Assembly (NCBI GenBank): GCA_030524745.1
Contig: JAUNGC010000002.1
Coordinates: 1 to 64,000, forward strand
Reading direction: 5' to 3'
DNA length: 64,000 nucleotides
DNA from: Eubacteriales bacterium
GTDB lineage: Bacteria; Bacillota; Clostridia; Lachnospirales; Lachnospiraceae
Made by a program: the position numbers and the translations under genes. Of this stretch, positions 34,383-43,560 are shown one piece after another. The notes beneath the pieces are model-generated. The model was not told the DNA's origin. It saw nothing but the letters and a program-made list of their open reading frames with translations, and made no database searches. Positions within the stretch are counted from its first letter, which is position 1, and every line of letters begins with the position of its first letter.

Positions 34383-34482
34383 TTCATATAAAAGAGGTTT
34401 CGCCTCAAAAGGCGGGGCAAAAATCAAAAATTCAACTTCAGAGAAAAAAGGCCCGAAGAAGGGTACAGGAAGGAGAAAGGGT

Positions 34483-36105
34483 ATGAAAAAAGGAGTGGCA
34501 CTTGCATTATGCGCGGCGCTGACGATGTCCATGCTGGCAGGATGCGGCAATGATGCAAAGACAGCGGAAGGGGAACTTCCGGAAGCAAAAACGGAAGCGA
34601 AAGAGGGAGAACCGGGCTGGAAGGATGATACGGATCCGATCACGCTGGACTGGTATATCAATTATTCCTGGTATACAGGCATGTGGGATACCGGCGAATT
34701 TTCCCAGTATATGGAGGAAAAGACGGGAGTGAAGGTGAACTTCATCGTTCCCTCCGGAAGCGAGTCCGAAAAACTCAATACCATGATCGCGGGCGATACC
34801 CTGCCGGATATCATTACGCTGGAAGCGGGAGATTCTGCCATTGCGGAAATGGTACAGGCCGGATTGCTTTATCCGCTGAACGACCTGGCGGACAAATATG
34901 ATCCTTATTTTTACGAGGTGACGTCGGAACAGACAATGAACTGGTTTGCCCAGGAAGACGGCAAAACCTACGGATATCCCAACGCATCCATCGCGCCGGA
35001 ACAGTATGACGAAGTGCAGATGGCGATTTACCAGACTTTCAACGTGAAAAACGATTATTATGAAGCGATCGGAAGTCCGGATATGTCCACGCCGGAAGGA
35101 TTTTTAGACGCCCTTGCGGCGGCGCAGGAAATGTACGGAGACCAGATCGACGGCTTTATCCCGATCGCCCTGCATGAGTTCTCCGATACAGGAAACTATT
35201 CTCTGGACAGCTATCTGCTGGATTATCTGGGCGTGCCCAAGTCCATCGACGGAAAGCTGTATGACAGAAGAGAAGACGAAGGGTATCAGGAATGGCTCAA
35301 AACCTTCCGCAAAGCAAACGAAATGGGGCTGATCGCGGCGAATGTATTTACGGATGCGAGACAGCAGGTGGAAGAGGAAATCGCCCAGAAGCGTATTTTT
35401 GCCCTGCTTTATCAAAACTGTGACTTTATGCCGGAACAGCAGATGCTTTGGGATGAGGACCCCGCTACGGCGTATGTGGCGATACAGGGACCGAGCAGCG
35501 GAAATGATCCCGCGCTGGAAGGACCCAGCATCAGCGGCTGGACCGTTACCTGTATCACGAAGAACTGTAAGGATCCGGAAAGAGCGATCGAGTTTTTAAG
35601 CTATCTGCTCAGCGAAGAAGGTTCCAGAGATTCCTATTACGGCGAAGTGGGCGTAAGCTGTGAACTGGATGAGGACGGAACGCCTCATTTCACACCGGAA
35701 TATGAAGATCTGTTTTTCAACGACTATGATTCCTTCAATGAGCGCACCGGCCAGGATCCGCTCTGGATGTTAAGAGATCCCGTTCTGGAGAAAAACTGGC
35801 AGGCAGAGCAGCCGGATTATCTGGTACAGATGTATGAGTGGGGACTTCCCTATGTGGTGAACGGTTCCCAGTATTCCCAGATCGATCCTCCTTCCGGCAC
35901 GGACGAAGCGGAGATCAAGCAGGATATTGATCTTTTATGGGGCTCCACGCTCCCGAAGCTGATTACGGCTTCCAGCGAGGAAGAATTTGACGCGCTGCTC
36001 TCCGATTACTTCACGCAAAGAGATGCGAAGGGCTGGGATAAGCTGTTGGCATATCAGCAGAGTAAGTATGAAGAAAACTGTCAAAAGCTGGGAATTGAGC
36101 CGTAA
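34483..36105 (+). CDS. Extracellular sugar-binding lipoprotein of the ABC importer
   Basis: 540 residues. The lipoprotein signal ends M-L-A-G-C (about residue 22). The mature part is a two-lobed binding protein of the LipO type (G-V-K-V-N-F-I-V-P-S-G, N-T-M-I-A-G-D-T-L-P-D-I, many surface aromatic residues). The length above 500 residues is typical for systems taking up oligosaccharides. GGAGAAAGG precedes ATG. The 100-bp gap before it has short GC-rich hairpins that may raise its expression over the permeases. Confidence 0.92.
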   Translation: MKKGVALALCAALTMSMLAGCGNDAKTAEGELPEAKTEAKEGEPGWKDDTDPITLDWYINYSWYTGMWDTGEFSQYMEEKTGVKVNFIVPSGSESEKLNTMIAGDTLPDIITLEAGDSAIAEMVQAGLLYPLNDLADKYDPYFYEVTSEQTMNWFAQEDGKTYGYPNASIAPEQYDEVQMAIYQTFNVKNDYYEAIGSPDMSTPEGFLDALAAAQEMYGDQIDGFIPIALHEFSDTGNYSLDSYLLDYLGVPKSIDGKLYDRREDEGYQEWLKTFRKANEMGLIAANVFTDARQQVEEEIAQKRIFALLYQNCDFMPEQQMLWDEDPATAYVAIQGPSSGNDPALEGPSISGWTVTCITKNCKDPERAIEFLSYLLSEEGSRDSYYGEVGVSCELDEDGTPHFTPEYEDLFFNDYDSFNERTGQDPLWMLRDPVLEKNWQAEQPDYLVQMYEWGLPYVVNGSQYSQIDPPSGTDEAEIKQDIDLLWGSTLPKLITASSEEEFDALLSDYFTQRDAKGWDKLLAYQQSKYEENCQKLGIEP

Positions 36106-36219
36106 ACGTGTTATACTAAAGTGCAGCGGCAAGCCGCAGGGCGGGCCGTTGCACATGCATCCGCAGCGTTTGTGACAGTCTGCGGAGGCGTCGAAAGAGC
36201 CATGCCGGGAGGGGAGCGT

Positions 36220-37335
36220 ATGAAAGCAATGATTTCGACGGATATGAAGCGGATGAACCGGAAAATCGTATTTGATATTGTCAGGAAAAAGAGATCCGTG
36301 ACGAGAGTGGAACTGTCTGAACTGACAGGGATGAGCGGACCTTCCATTATGGCGATCGTCAACGAATTTATCGAAAAGGGAATTCTGACGGTGACGGGAA
36401 AGAAAAACGGGTCCGTGGGAAGAAGTCCCGTGACGATGATTTTCAATCCGGACGTCATGATGTCCATCGGGATAGAGTTCGAGGGCAACAATCTTTCGGC
36501 GGGGCTTGTGAATCTGGATGGAGAAATCCGGTTTCAGACGATGGCAAAGGTGCCTTCCAGCTTCGGCGACAGCTTTTTTGAAGCGCTCTGCAGAAGTATC
36601 GACAAGCTGACGGGCATTCTGGAAAAGGAAGGACTTACATACAGCGGCATCGGATTCGGCATTCCGGGCGTGGTGAATCCGGATGAGAGGATTGTGAATT
36701 TTGCGCCCTATATCGGCGTGCTGGAACCGCTGGATATATCAGAACAGATCAGACAGTTGGAAGAGCGTTATAAAAAGCCGGTTTTTATTGAGAACGACGT
36801 GAACGCCAGCGCGATCGGGGAATATTATGTCAGGCAGAGTTCGGAAGAGACGCCGGATATTTTATACATTTCCATCGGCGCAGGAATCGGCGCCGGCGTC
36901 ATTCTGGACGGGCAATTGCGCCGCGGCGGCAGAGGAATGTGCGGGGAAATCGGGTATTCGCTGCGGGATATCAGCGGAGTCGTATCCCGCAAACAGACCG
37001 GCTGGCTGGAGGAACATATTTCCTATGAAACGCTGTGCCGTAACTTTGAAGAATATCAGATGAGCGGAAAAGTGAACGAAGAAATGACGGCATATGTGAC
37101 GGCGATCCTTTGCCCGTTTATTGTAAATCTGGTCAATACATTGGACATCAATCAGGTGGTGATCGGCGGGCAGCTCATGTTAAACGGCGGAAACGCTCTT
37201 TTGCAGGCAATACGGGATTGCGTCAGTCAGTTGACCCTCTCGGAAGTGGAAGTGCGCAGTTGTACGACGGAATATTCCGGCGTGATGGGAAGCGCGCTGA
37301 TGGCTTCCAACAGACTTTGGAATACAATTTTGTAA
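36220..37335 (+). CDS. ROK-family transcriptional repressor (NagC/XylR-like)
   Basis: 371 residues. An N-terminal winged helix (V-T-R-V-E-L-S-E-L-T-G-M-S-G-P-S-I) is joined to a ROK sugar-binding domain with the S-I-G-A-G-I-G-A-G phosphate loop and G-R-G-M-C-G-E-I-G-Y. The zinc motif is incomplete, as in many repressors of this family. ATG 36220 follows GGGAGGGGAG; the longer frame from 36121 lacks a site. It likely senses the imported or cleaved sugar and controls the operators at 32308 and 32477. Confidence 0.92.
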   Translation: MKAMISTDMKRMNRKIVFDIVRKKRSVTRVELSELTGMSGPSIMAIVNEFIEKGILTVTGKKNGSVGRSPVTMIFNPDVMMSIGIEFEGNNLSAGLVNLDGEIRFQTMAKVPSSFGDSFFEALCRSIDKLTGILEKEGLTYSGIGFGIPGVVNPDERIVNFAPYIGVLEPLDISEQIRQLEERYKKPVFIENDVNASAIGEYYVRQSSEETPDILYISIGAGIGAGVILDGQLRRGGRGMCGEIGYSLRDISGVVSRKQTGWLEEHISYETLCRNFEEYQMSGKVNEEMTAYVTAILCPFIVNLVNTLDINQVVIGGQLMLNGGNALLQAIRDCVSQLTLSEVEVRSCTTEYSGVMGSALMASNRLWNTIL

Positions 37336-37351
37336 AAAGGTAAAAAACAGA

Positions 37352-38257
37352 ATGAATAGAATATTAACAGGTGCGGTGGATATAGGAGGAACCAAGATTT
37401 CTGTGGGAATCGTGGATGGGGCGGGAAACCTCCTGGCGGAAAAATGCTTTCCTTCTGACTGTACCCGTCAAAGCGCGCAGCAGGCTATGGACAAGGTGAT
37501 CGGCCTTTTGAAAGAGCAATGTCAGGAACAGAAACTGCTGCTGACGGATTTGCGGGGAATCGGCGTGGCCTGCAGCGGTCCTGTTAATCTGGCTGCAGGT
37601 TCCATCGAGAATCCCTATACCCTGCCCGGGTGGATGGGATTTCCGATTGTGGAGTATCTTTCCCGGAAATCGGGTCTGGAAGTGCGGCTGGAAAATGACG
37701 CCAACGGCGCTCTGCTGGGTGAGATTTTCCAACGGAATCTGAAGGACAAAAAGGTGTTGATGATTACGATCGGTACGGGAATCGGCGTGGCCTTTTGGGG
37801 AGACAAAAAGCTGTACCGCAGCGGAAAATATCATCCGGAAATGGGTCATATCATCGTTTCGTCGGAAAAGACGGAATGCTATTGCGGTCATCCGGGGTGT
37901 TTTGAAAGCTGCTGTTCGGGAAGGGCGATGAACGGACGGGCGGCAGCGGCTGGCTACAAAGATTTTGACGATTTATACGCCGGGGCGCAGCAGCAGGAGG
38001 AGAAGGCGGCAAGGCTGCTTGCGGAAATTCTGCGGGATCTGAAAAACGGAATCTGGGGCCTGAACATCATTTTTAAGCCGGAAGTGATCATTCTGGCAGG
38101 CGGCTTTTCCAGAAAATATTTTCCGATCATTAAAAACGCCATTTTGGAAGACAGTATAGGGAAAGAAGACTTTCTGGATGAGTTTTGCATATTGTCCGCC
38201 TGCGGAAACAAAAATTCCGCGCTGGTAGGCGCCAATATGTTGTTTATGGAAGGATGA
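37352..38257 (+). CDS. ROK-family sugar kinase
   Basis: 301 residues. D-I-G-G-T-K at the start binds ATP phosphate. E-N-D-A-N-G-A holds the catalytic Asp, and the zinc motif C-Y-C-G-H-P-G-C-F-E-S with its preceding G-H is complete. Therefore it is a kinase rather than a regulator. It phosphorylates glucose, N-acetylmannosamine, allose or a related sugar; sequence alone does not decide. It stands 16 bp after the repressor and 6 bp before GH4 and should supply the 6-phosphate sugar for the next steps. Confidence 0.92.
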   Translation: MNRILTGAVDIGGTKISVGIVDGAGNLLAEKCFPSDCTRQSAQQAMDKVIGLLKEQCQEQKLLLTDLRGIGVACSGPVNLAAGSIENPYTLPGWMGFPIVEYLSRKSGLEVRLENDANGALLGEIFQRNLKDKKVLMITIGTGIGVAFWGDKKLYRSGKYHPEMGHIIVSSEKTECYCGHPGCFESCCSGRAMNGRAAAAGYKDFDDLYAGAQQQEEKAARLLAEILRDLKNGIWGLNIIFKPEVIILAGGFSRKYFPIIKNAILEDSIGKEDFLDEFCILSACGNKNSALVGANMLFMEG

Positions 38258-38263
38258 AGTATC

Positions 38264-39649
38264 GTGAAGAAAAAATATGAAAAACTGAAAATTGTGATGG
38301 TCGGGGCGGGAAGCTGCTCTTTCTGCCCCGTGACTTTATCGGATATTCTGCTCAGCGACAGGATCAATTCGCTGCCGTTGGAAGTATGTCTGATGGATAT
38401 TGACCGGCATGCGCTGGAAGTGAGTTATGATTTTGCGAAGAAAGCGGCGGAATGTTCCGGACGGACGCTGAAGCTGTGGGCGACCACGGATCTGGATGAA
38501 GCGCTGAAGGATGCGGACTTCGTCGTTGCCGCAATCGAGGTGGACCGTTACCATTACTGGTCCATGGACTTCCATATTCCGAGACGCTACGGTTTCCGGC
38601 AGGTATACGGGGAAAACGGCGGACCGGGCGGCATGTTCCATACGCTGCGCAATCTGGGACCGACCCTTCATATCGCGCGCAGAATGGAAGAACTGTGTCC
38701 GGAGGCGTGGTTGATCAATTATACCAATCCGGAAGCGAAACTGGTGGAAGCGGTTTTGAAGCTGACAAAGATTCGCGCGGTGGGCGTATGCCACGGCTTC
38801 GACATGGGAGTGGATCAGGTGGCGAAAATGCTGGGCCGCAGCCGGGAGGAACTGGACATTACAGGATATGGCCTGAATCATTTCGGATGGCTTACCGCAA
38901 TCCGGGATAAAAAGACAGGGGAAGATCTGTATCCGGAATTCCGGAAAAAGGAAGCGGAAAGCCACTGGCTTGCAAACTGGGATGAAGTGGCGCTGTCCCG
39001 CATGATGATGAGAACCTATGGACTCTACCCTTATCCCGGGACGAATCATATCGGGGAATATATCGCCTGGAGCGACGAGTTCCTGGCCAGCACCAAAATT
39101 CAGTATTTCTTCGATCCGGTGAAAGAAAAGCCCTGGGAAACGAAAAAAACGCCCCGGTTTGTATATGATTTTTGTTCCAACCCCACCGGAATCGCTTTTT
39201 CTGATGTGGACAAGGATAAGGATGAGGAATACAGGGAACGTTTTGTGATCGGAGAAGAAGGCCTGAAACGGTCTGCGGAATATGGAATTCCGATCATTGA
39301 GGCCATCGCCTTTGATTTAAACCGTTATATTCCGTCGTTGAATCAGTTAAATAAAGGGCAGATTCCCGGCGTTATGGAAAATATGTGCGTGGAAGGGCCG
39401 TGCATGCTGGATGCGGAGGGCATTCATCCGGTGAAGGTGGATCCCCTTCCGCCTGCGATCACCGCCATGATTAATCAGCAGGGGGCCATCCATCAGCTTG
39501 TGATCGAAGCATATACGGAAAAGTCCAAAAACAAGCTGCTGCAGGCGATGCTGCTGGACCCCACAATCTCCAATTATAACAACGCGGTGGCACTGATCGA
39601 TGAAATGTGCGAACGCCAGAAAAATATTTTGCCTGAAATGAACTGGTGA
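38264..39649 (+). CDS. GH4 NAD-dependent glycosidase (alpha-glucosidase/galactosidase-like)
   Basis: 461 residues. A Rossmann start V-G-A-G-S-C-S-F and D-I-D at the end of strand two bind NAD. The metal ligands are in V-G-V-C-H-G-F (Cys) and G-L-N-H-F-G-W (His), as usual in GH4, which needs Mn2+ and NAD and works by oxidation at C3 and elimination. The start is GTG 38264 after AAGGATG. No PTS is present, so the substrate is either unphosphorylated or made by the ROK kinase. It allows cleavage of alpha and beta linkages in concert with GH3. Confidence 0.9.
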   Translation: MKKKYEKLKIVMVGAGSCSFCPVTLSDILLSDRINSLPLEVCLMDIDRHALEVSYDFAKKAAECSGRTLKLWATTDLDEALKDADFVVAAIEVDRYHYWSMDFHIPRRYGFRQVYGENGGPGGMFHTLRNLGPTLHIARRMEELCPEAWLINYTNPEAKLVEAVLKLTKIRAVGVCHGFDMGVDQVAKMLGRSREELDITGYGLNHFGWLTAIRDKKTGEDLYPEFRKKEAESHWLANWDEVALSRMMMRTYGLYPYPGTNHIGEYIAWSDEFLASTKIQYFFDPVKEKPWETKKTPRFVYDFCSNPTGIAFSDVDKDKDEEYRERFVIGEEGLKRSAEYGIPIIEAIAFDLNRYIPSLNQLNKGQIPGVMENMCVEGPCMLDAEGIHPVKVDPLPPAITAMINQQGAIHQLVIEAYTEKSKNKLLQAMLLDPTISNYNNAVALIDEMCERQKNILPEMNW

Positions 39650-39656
39650 ACAGAGC

Positions 39657-40385
39657 ATGAGAAAAAATGTCGTTATCAAAGAGAACTATGAGGAAATGAG
39701 CCGGGAAGCGGCTGCGCTTTTGCGGCTTACGATCGAGAAAAATCCGGAAGCGGTGATCGTGCTGGCCACCGGACATTCGCCTCAGCTTGCGTATCGTTAT
39801 TTTGTGGAAGGGATTCTGGAAAATCCTCTGGATATCAGCCGCGCCACCTTTGTGAAGCTGGATGAGTGGCTGGGGCTGGGGCCGGAAAATGAGGCGACCT
39901 GCGAATATTTCATTCGGAAGGAAATCATAGAGCCTTTGGGAATAAAGGAAGAACAGTATCTTCATTTTATGCCCGAGGCTGCCGATCCGGAGAGTGAGTG
40001 CGAGCGGGTGCAGAAGGCCTATGAAGCGTTTGAAAAGGTGGACCTGGTCATACTGGGCATCGGCAGGAACGGCCATCTGGGACTGAACGAGCCGGGAGAG
40101 GCGCTGATCGGACCGGCCCACACGATTGGCCTGGATGAAAAGACAAAAGGCCATGAAATGCTGTCCCATACAACAGAAGCGGTGAGCCGTGGCATTACGC
40201 TGGGGATGGAAAATCTGTTCAAAGGGGAGCAGATTCTTCTTCTGGCCGACGGAAAAGAAAAGGAAGAGGGACTTTCCTGGTATTTAAACGACCGGATCTC
40301 GACGCAGGTTCCGGTGTCCTTTTTGAAGCTGCATCCGAATTGCAGATGCATCATCAACAGGGAAAGCGTGGCAGTGAGACAATAG
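39657..40385 (+). CDS. Glucosamine-6-phosphate deaminase-like protein
   Basis: 242 residues of the NagB/6-phosphogluconolactonase fold. K-L-D-E-W carries the catalytic acid, and G-I-G-R-N-G-H-L-G-L-N-E-P-G carries the active-site His and Glu of NagB. L-A-T-G-H-S-P replaces the usual L-A-T-G-x-T-P phosphate loop (H in place of S/T). The product would be fructose-6-phosphate and ammonia from glucosamine-6-phosphate, suggesting an amino-sugar component in the glycan. The changed loop may mean a different sugar phosphate. Last gene of the operon. Confidence 0.82.
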   Translation: MRKNVVIKENYEEMSREAAALLRLTIEKNPEAVIVLATGHSPQLAYRYFVEGILENPLDISRATFVKLDEWLGLGPENEATCEYFIRKEIIEPLGIKEEQYLHFMPEAADPESECERVQKAYEAFEKVDLVILGIGRNGHLGLNEPGEALIGPAHTIGLDEKTKGHEMLSHTTEAVSRGITLGMENLFKGEQILLLADGKEKEEGLSWYLNDRISTQVPVSFLKLHPNCRCIINRESVAVRQ

Positions 40386-40400
40386 AAAACAGTCAGGTCA

Positions 40401-40434
40401 TAAAAAAGGCGGATAGCGATTGCTACTCCGCCTG
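40401..40434 (-). terminator. Terminator of the LacI-type gene
   Basis: AGGCGGA (40407-40413) pairs with TCCGCCT (40427-40433). Read leftward the stem is followed by six T. The LacI stop lies inside the stem. Read rightward it may also end the NagB-like operon (GTTCTTTT). Confidence 0.75.
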
Positions 40435-41433
40435 TTCTTTTGTTGTGCCGCCGTAACGATATTCCACGGGCAGAAGCGTCAGACTGGGCAGCGGGATGTC
40501 GCCCGGGGAGAGAAGGATTTCCACACATTTTTCCGCAAGCTGCTCGATGGGCTGGCAGATGGAAGAAACAAACAGGCCGCTCTCAAAACCGCCGAACCGG
40601 CGGATACCGTCAAAACCGATGATCTGTACGTCTTCCGGAACCCGGTAGCCTTCCTTTTCCAGCACCTTTTTAAACATGTCGCCATGGTAATCCGTGTGCG
40701 AAAAAACGCCGTCAAAGGTCAGCGTGCCGTCCGGATTTTTGTGGCTGTCGAGGAATTCCTTTAAAATGGCCGGCTCGTCTTCGCAGTCCGTCCGGTCCAG
40801 ATAGTCGGGTTCCAACTGATATTTTTCGCAGGCATAAAGATAACCGGACTTTCTTTTATCCGATTCTCCGGGAAAAACGGAATGAAAGCGGATATAGACG
40901 GGATGTTTACAGCCGAATTCCAAAAGCTTTTCGATTGCCAGACACGCGCCGGCGAAGTTATCTGATGCGACGCGGGGAATAAACTGGTTTTCAAAGAAAC
41001 GGTCAAAAACGACGATGGGAAGATCGTCGGGAATAAACGCGCCGATATCGGAATAAGTCAGCGCGATAATGCCGTCCACCTTGTTGTTCGCCGCCATATT
41101 CAGATAATCGATTTCCTTCTCCGGAATGCCGTCCGCGCAGCAAAGGAGGAGCCGCAGCCCTCTTTTATATAATGCGGATTCGATATAGTCCGTAAAGGCG
41201 GCAAAAAAAGGATTGATGGTATCGGGAATGATCAGGGCGATGATGTTGCTCTTCTGGATTTTTAAGCCCCTGGCATAAGTATTCACTTCATAGTTCAGTA
41301 ATTTGATCGCGTCTTCCACTTTACGCCTGTTTTTGTCGGATACGGGAATCCCGTTGATCACTTTGGAAACGGTGCCCAGGGCGACCCCGGCTTCCCGGGC
41401 TACGTCCTTCATGGTGGCTTTCTTGCCGGTCAT
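40423..41433 (-). CDS. LacI-family transcriptional regulator
   Basis: 336 residues. The helix-turn-helix with hinge reads M-K-D-V-A-R-E-A-G-V-A-L-G-T-V-S-K-V-I-N. The effector domain has I-P-D-T-I-N-P-F-F and a late I-G-F-D-G-I. ATG 41433 follows AAGGAAGGAAG; frames from 41481 lack a site. It is divergent from the importer-GRE-GH32 locus. Palindromic operators of LacI type occur in its own leader and in the rightward promoter, so it should control both. The sugar effector is probably a fructoside or its breakdown product. Confidence 0.92.
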   Translation of the reverse strand: MTGKKATMKDVAREAGVALGTVSKVINGIPVSDKNRRKVEDAIKLLNYEVNTYARGLKIQKSNIIALIIPDTINPFFAAFTDYIESALYKRGLRLLLCCADGIPEKEIDYLNMAANNKVDGIIALTYSDIGAFIPDDLPIVVFDRFFENQFIPRVASDNFAGACLAIEKLLEFGCKHPVYIRFHSVFPGESDKRKSGYLYACEKYQLEPDYLDRTDCEDEPAILKEFLDSHKNPDGTLTFDGVFSHTDYHGDMFKKVLEKEGYRVPEDVQIIGFDGIRRFGGFESGLFVSSICQPIEQLAEKCVEILLSPGDIPLPSLTLLPVEYRYGGTTKEQAE

Positions 41434-41485
41434 ATTGCTTCCTTCCTTTCTGGAGGTATTCATACTTAATTTATACCACATAAAA

Positions 41486-41528
41486 GAAAACGTTTCAATT
41501 GGTGAAAATTAATAAATGAAACGTTTCA
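41486..41528. promoter_or_regulatory. LacI-type operators in the LacI leader region
   Basis: A perfect TGAAACGTTTCA palindrome lies at 41517-41528. A partial copy, AAAACGTTTCA, starts at 41487. They are placed for autoregulation of the leftward LacI gene and looping with the operator at 41618. Confidence 0.8.
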
Positions 41529-41574
41529 AAATTGTAAGTTTGTAACGAATTGCATGTCATCATCGAAAATTAGA

Positions 41575-41629
41575 TTGATTTTATCCGGATAAGGTGCTAT
41601 TATGATCTCAACATAAATGAAACGTTTCA
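41575..41629 (+). promoter_or_regulatory. Promoter and LacI operator of the fructoside locus
   Basis: TTGATT at 41575-41580, 17-bp spacer, TATTAT at 41598-41603. A second perfect TGAAACGTTTCA at 41618-41629 sits just after the expected start of transcription, a blocking position. Confidence 0.85.
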
Positions 41630-41649
41630 CAAAAACAGGGAGGAAACCA

Positions 41650-42597
41650 ATGGGAAAGGAAAGAAAGAGCAGTGCGGCAGTAATGTCGAAAGAAGGCCTT
41701 GGCAGACGGATCCTGAAACACTGGGAATTTTATCTGTTGCTTCTGCCGGGCATCCTCTTAACAATTATCTTTAAGTATATTCCGATTTACGGCGTGCAGA
41801 TCGCTTTTCGGGATTACAATGCGATGGATGGTTTTTTCGGAAGTCCCTGGGTGGGACTGAAATGGTTTCAGCGCTTTTTCGGCAGTTATAACAGCGTCCG
41901 TATGATCCGCAATACGGTCTTGTTAAGCCTCTACAGCATTTTGTGGACGTTTCCGATTCCGATCATCCTGGCGCTTTTAATCAACCAGATAAAGAACAAA
42001 AAATTTCAGAGGGTATCTCAGACCATCCTGTATGCGCCTCACTTTATTTCCGTCATGATCCTGTGCGGTATGCTGCGGATATTCCTTTCGCCTTACGGCG
42101 GTCTGGTGAACGTGATTGCGCAGGCGCTGGGAGCCACGGAGCCGATCAGCTTTATCGATTCCGCTTCCGCGTTCCGGACAATCTATATCGCTTCGAGTAT
42201 CTGGCAGGATGCGGGCTGGGGAACGATCATCTACATAGCGACGCTTTCCAGCGTGGACGCCACGCTGCATGAAGCGGCAAAGGTGGATGGAGCGAATACC
42301 CTGCAGAGAATTTTCCATATCGATATACCGGAACTGATACCCGTCATCGTCATACAGTTGATTATGTCCTTCGGCAACCTGATGAACGTAGGATTTGAAA
42401 AGGCGTTTCTGCTGCAGACGAGCCTGAACAAGGAGACGTCGGAAATCATCGCAACGTATGTATATGAACAGGGTATGCTCAAAGCCATGTACAGTTTTTC
42501 CACGGCGGTCGGTTTGTTTAATACTGTGGTGAATATCATCCTGCTTCTGGTGGTAAACAAGGTATGTAAAAAACTTTCCAATGTGAGTTTCATATAG
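41650..42597 (+). CDS. ABC transporter permease, LplB-type
   Basis: 315 residues, six transmembrane helices, with Y-I-P-I-Y-G-V-Q-I-A-F near the first helix and the docking loop E-A-A-K-V-D-G-A-N. GGGAGG precedes ATG 41650; the longer frame from 41617 would start inside the operator. First gene of the LacI-controlled locus. Similar in type but not in close sequence to the permease at 32555. Confidence 0.93.
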   Translation: MGKERKSSAAVMSKEGLGRRILKHWEFYLLLLPGILLTIIFKYIPIYGVQIAFRDYNAMDGFFGSPWVGLKWFQRFFGSYNSVRMIRNTVLLSLYSILWTFPIPIILALLINQIKNKKFQRVSQTILYAPHFISVMILCGMLRIFLSPYGGLVNVIAQALGATEPISFIDSASAFRTIYIASSIWQDAGWGTIIYIATLSSVDATLHEAAKVDGANTLQRIFHIDIPELIPVIVIQLIMSFGNLMNVGFEKAFLLQTSLNKETSEIIATYVYEQGMLKAMYSFSTAVGLFNTVVNIILLLVVNKVCKKLSNVSFI

Positions 42598-42615
42598 AAA
42601 GGGGGAAAGAATGAA

Positions 42616-43527
42616 ATGATGAAAACGCAGAAAAAGAGAAAAACCGGGAAGCTGTCTTCCGATAAGCTGTTTGATATCTGCAACTGTGTGTTTCTGCTTT
42701 TGCTGGTCCTGATCGTGGCATATCCGCTTTACTATGTGCTGATCGCTTCTATCTCAGATCCTTATGAAGTGTATGCGGGAAAGACATTCTTGCTCCCCTC
42801 TAAAATAACGCTGGAAGGCTATGCGAGAGTGTTTAAGGAAAAATCGATTGCGCTCGGGTATTTAAACAGCATTTACTATACGGTTCTGGGAACGCTGGTT
42901 TCCGTAGCGCTGATTATCACCACAGGATACTGTGTATCCAAAAAGACGCTGCCGTTTCGGAAAACGATTATGATTTTTTATGTCATTACCATGTATTTCG
43001 GCGGCGGACTGATACCGACCTATCTGGTTGTCGCCAAAACGGGGCTGTTAAACAGCGTGTGGTCGCTGATTCTTCCCGGCGGCGTGGCGGTTTACAATGT
43101 GATCGTAGCCAGAACCTATTTTGAAAGCAGCATTCCGGAGGAACTTTATGAAGCGGCCGCCATTGACGGCAGCAGCAATCTGGGAACATTTTTTAAGATA
43201 GCTCTTCCGCTGGCAAAGCCGATCCTGGCGGTCATGGTCATCTTTACGATGGTGGCATACTGGAACGACTGGTTTACCGCCCTGATCTATATGAGCGAAA
43301 AGAATAAATATCCCCTGCAGTTGGCGCTTCGGCAGATCCTGATTCAGAGTCAGGCCACGGCGACGATGATGGGCAATATGGACGGCGGCTATGCGGAGGC
43401 AAATAAGATAACGGAACTGATTAAATTCGCTTCCATCGTGGTCGGCGCAGTGCCGATGCTGATCGCATATCCGTTTGTACAGAAATATTTTGAAAAAGGT
43501 TTCATGGCCGGTGCAGTAAAGGGCTGA
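42616..43527 (+). CDS. ABC transporter permease, YtcP-type
   Basis: 303 residues, six helices. Docking loop E-A-A-A-I-D-G-S-S and the characteristic C-terminus Q-K-Y-F-E-K-G-F-M-A-G-A-V-K-G. The start is ATG 42616 or 42619, both behind GGGGGAAAG. Forms the heterodimeric channel with the permease at 41650. No ATPase gene is present in the locus. Confidence 0.93.
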   Translation: MMKTQKKRKTGKLSSDKLFDICNCVFLLLLVLIVAYPLYYVLIASISDPYEVYAGKTFLLPSKITLEGYARVFKEKSIALGYLNSIYYTVLGTLVSVALIITTGYCVSKKTLPFRKTIMIFYVITMYFGGGLIPTYLVVAKTGLLNSVWSLILPGGVAVYNVIVARTYFESSIPEELYEAAAIDGSSNLGTFFKIALPLAKPILAVMVIFTMVAYWNDWFTALIYMSEKNKYPLQLALRQILIQSQATATMMGNMDGGYAEANKITELIKFASIVVGAVPMLIAYPFVQKYFEKGFMAGAVKG

Positions 43528-43560
43528 CGGCTTTGGCAATAGAAGAAATGGAGGGTAAAA

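Noticed and set aside
39657..40385. 6-phosphogluconolactonase instead of a deaminase-like protein
   Set aside because: The fold is shared, but N-G-H-L-G-L-N-E-P-G and L-D-E-W are the deaminase signatures.
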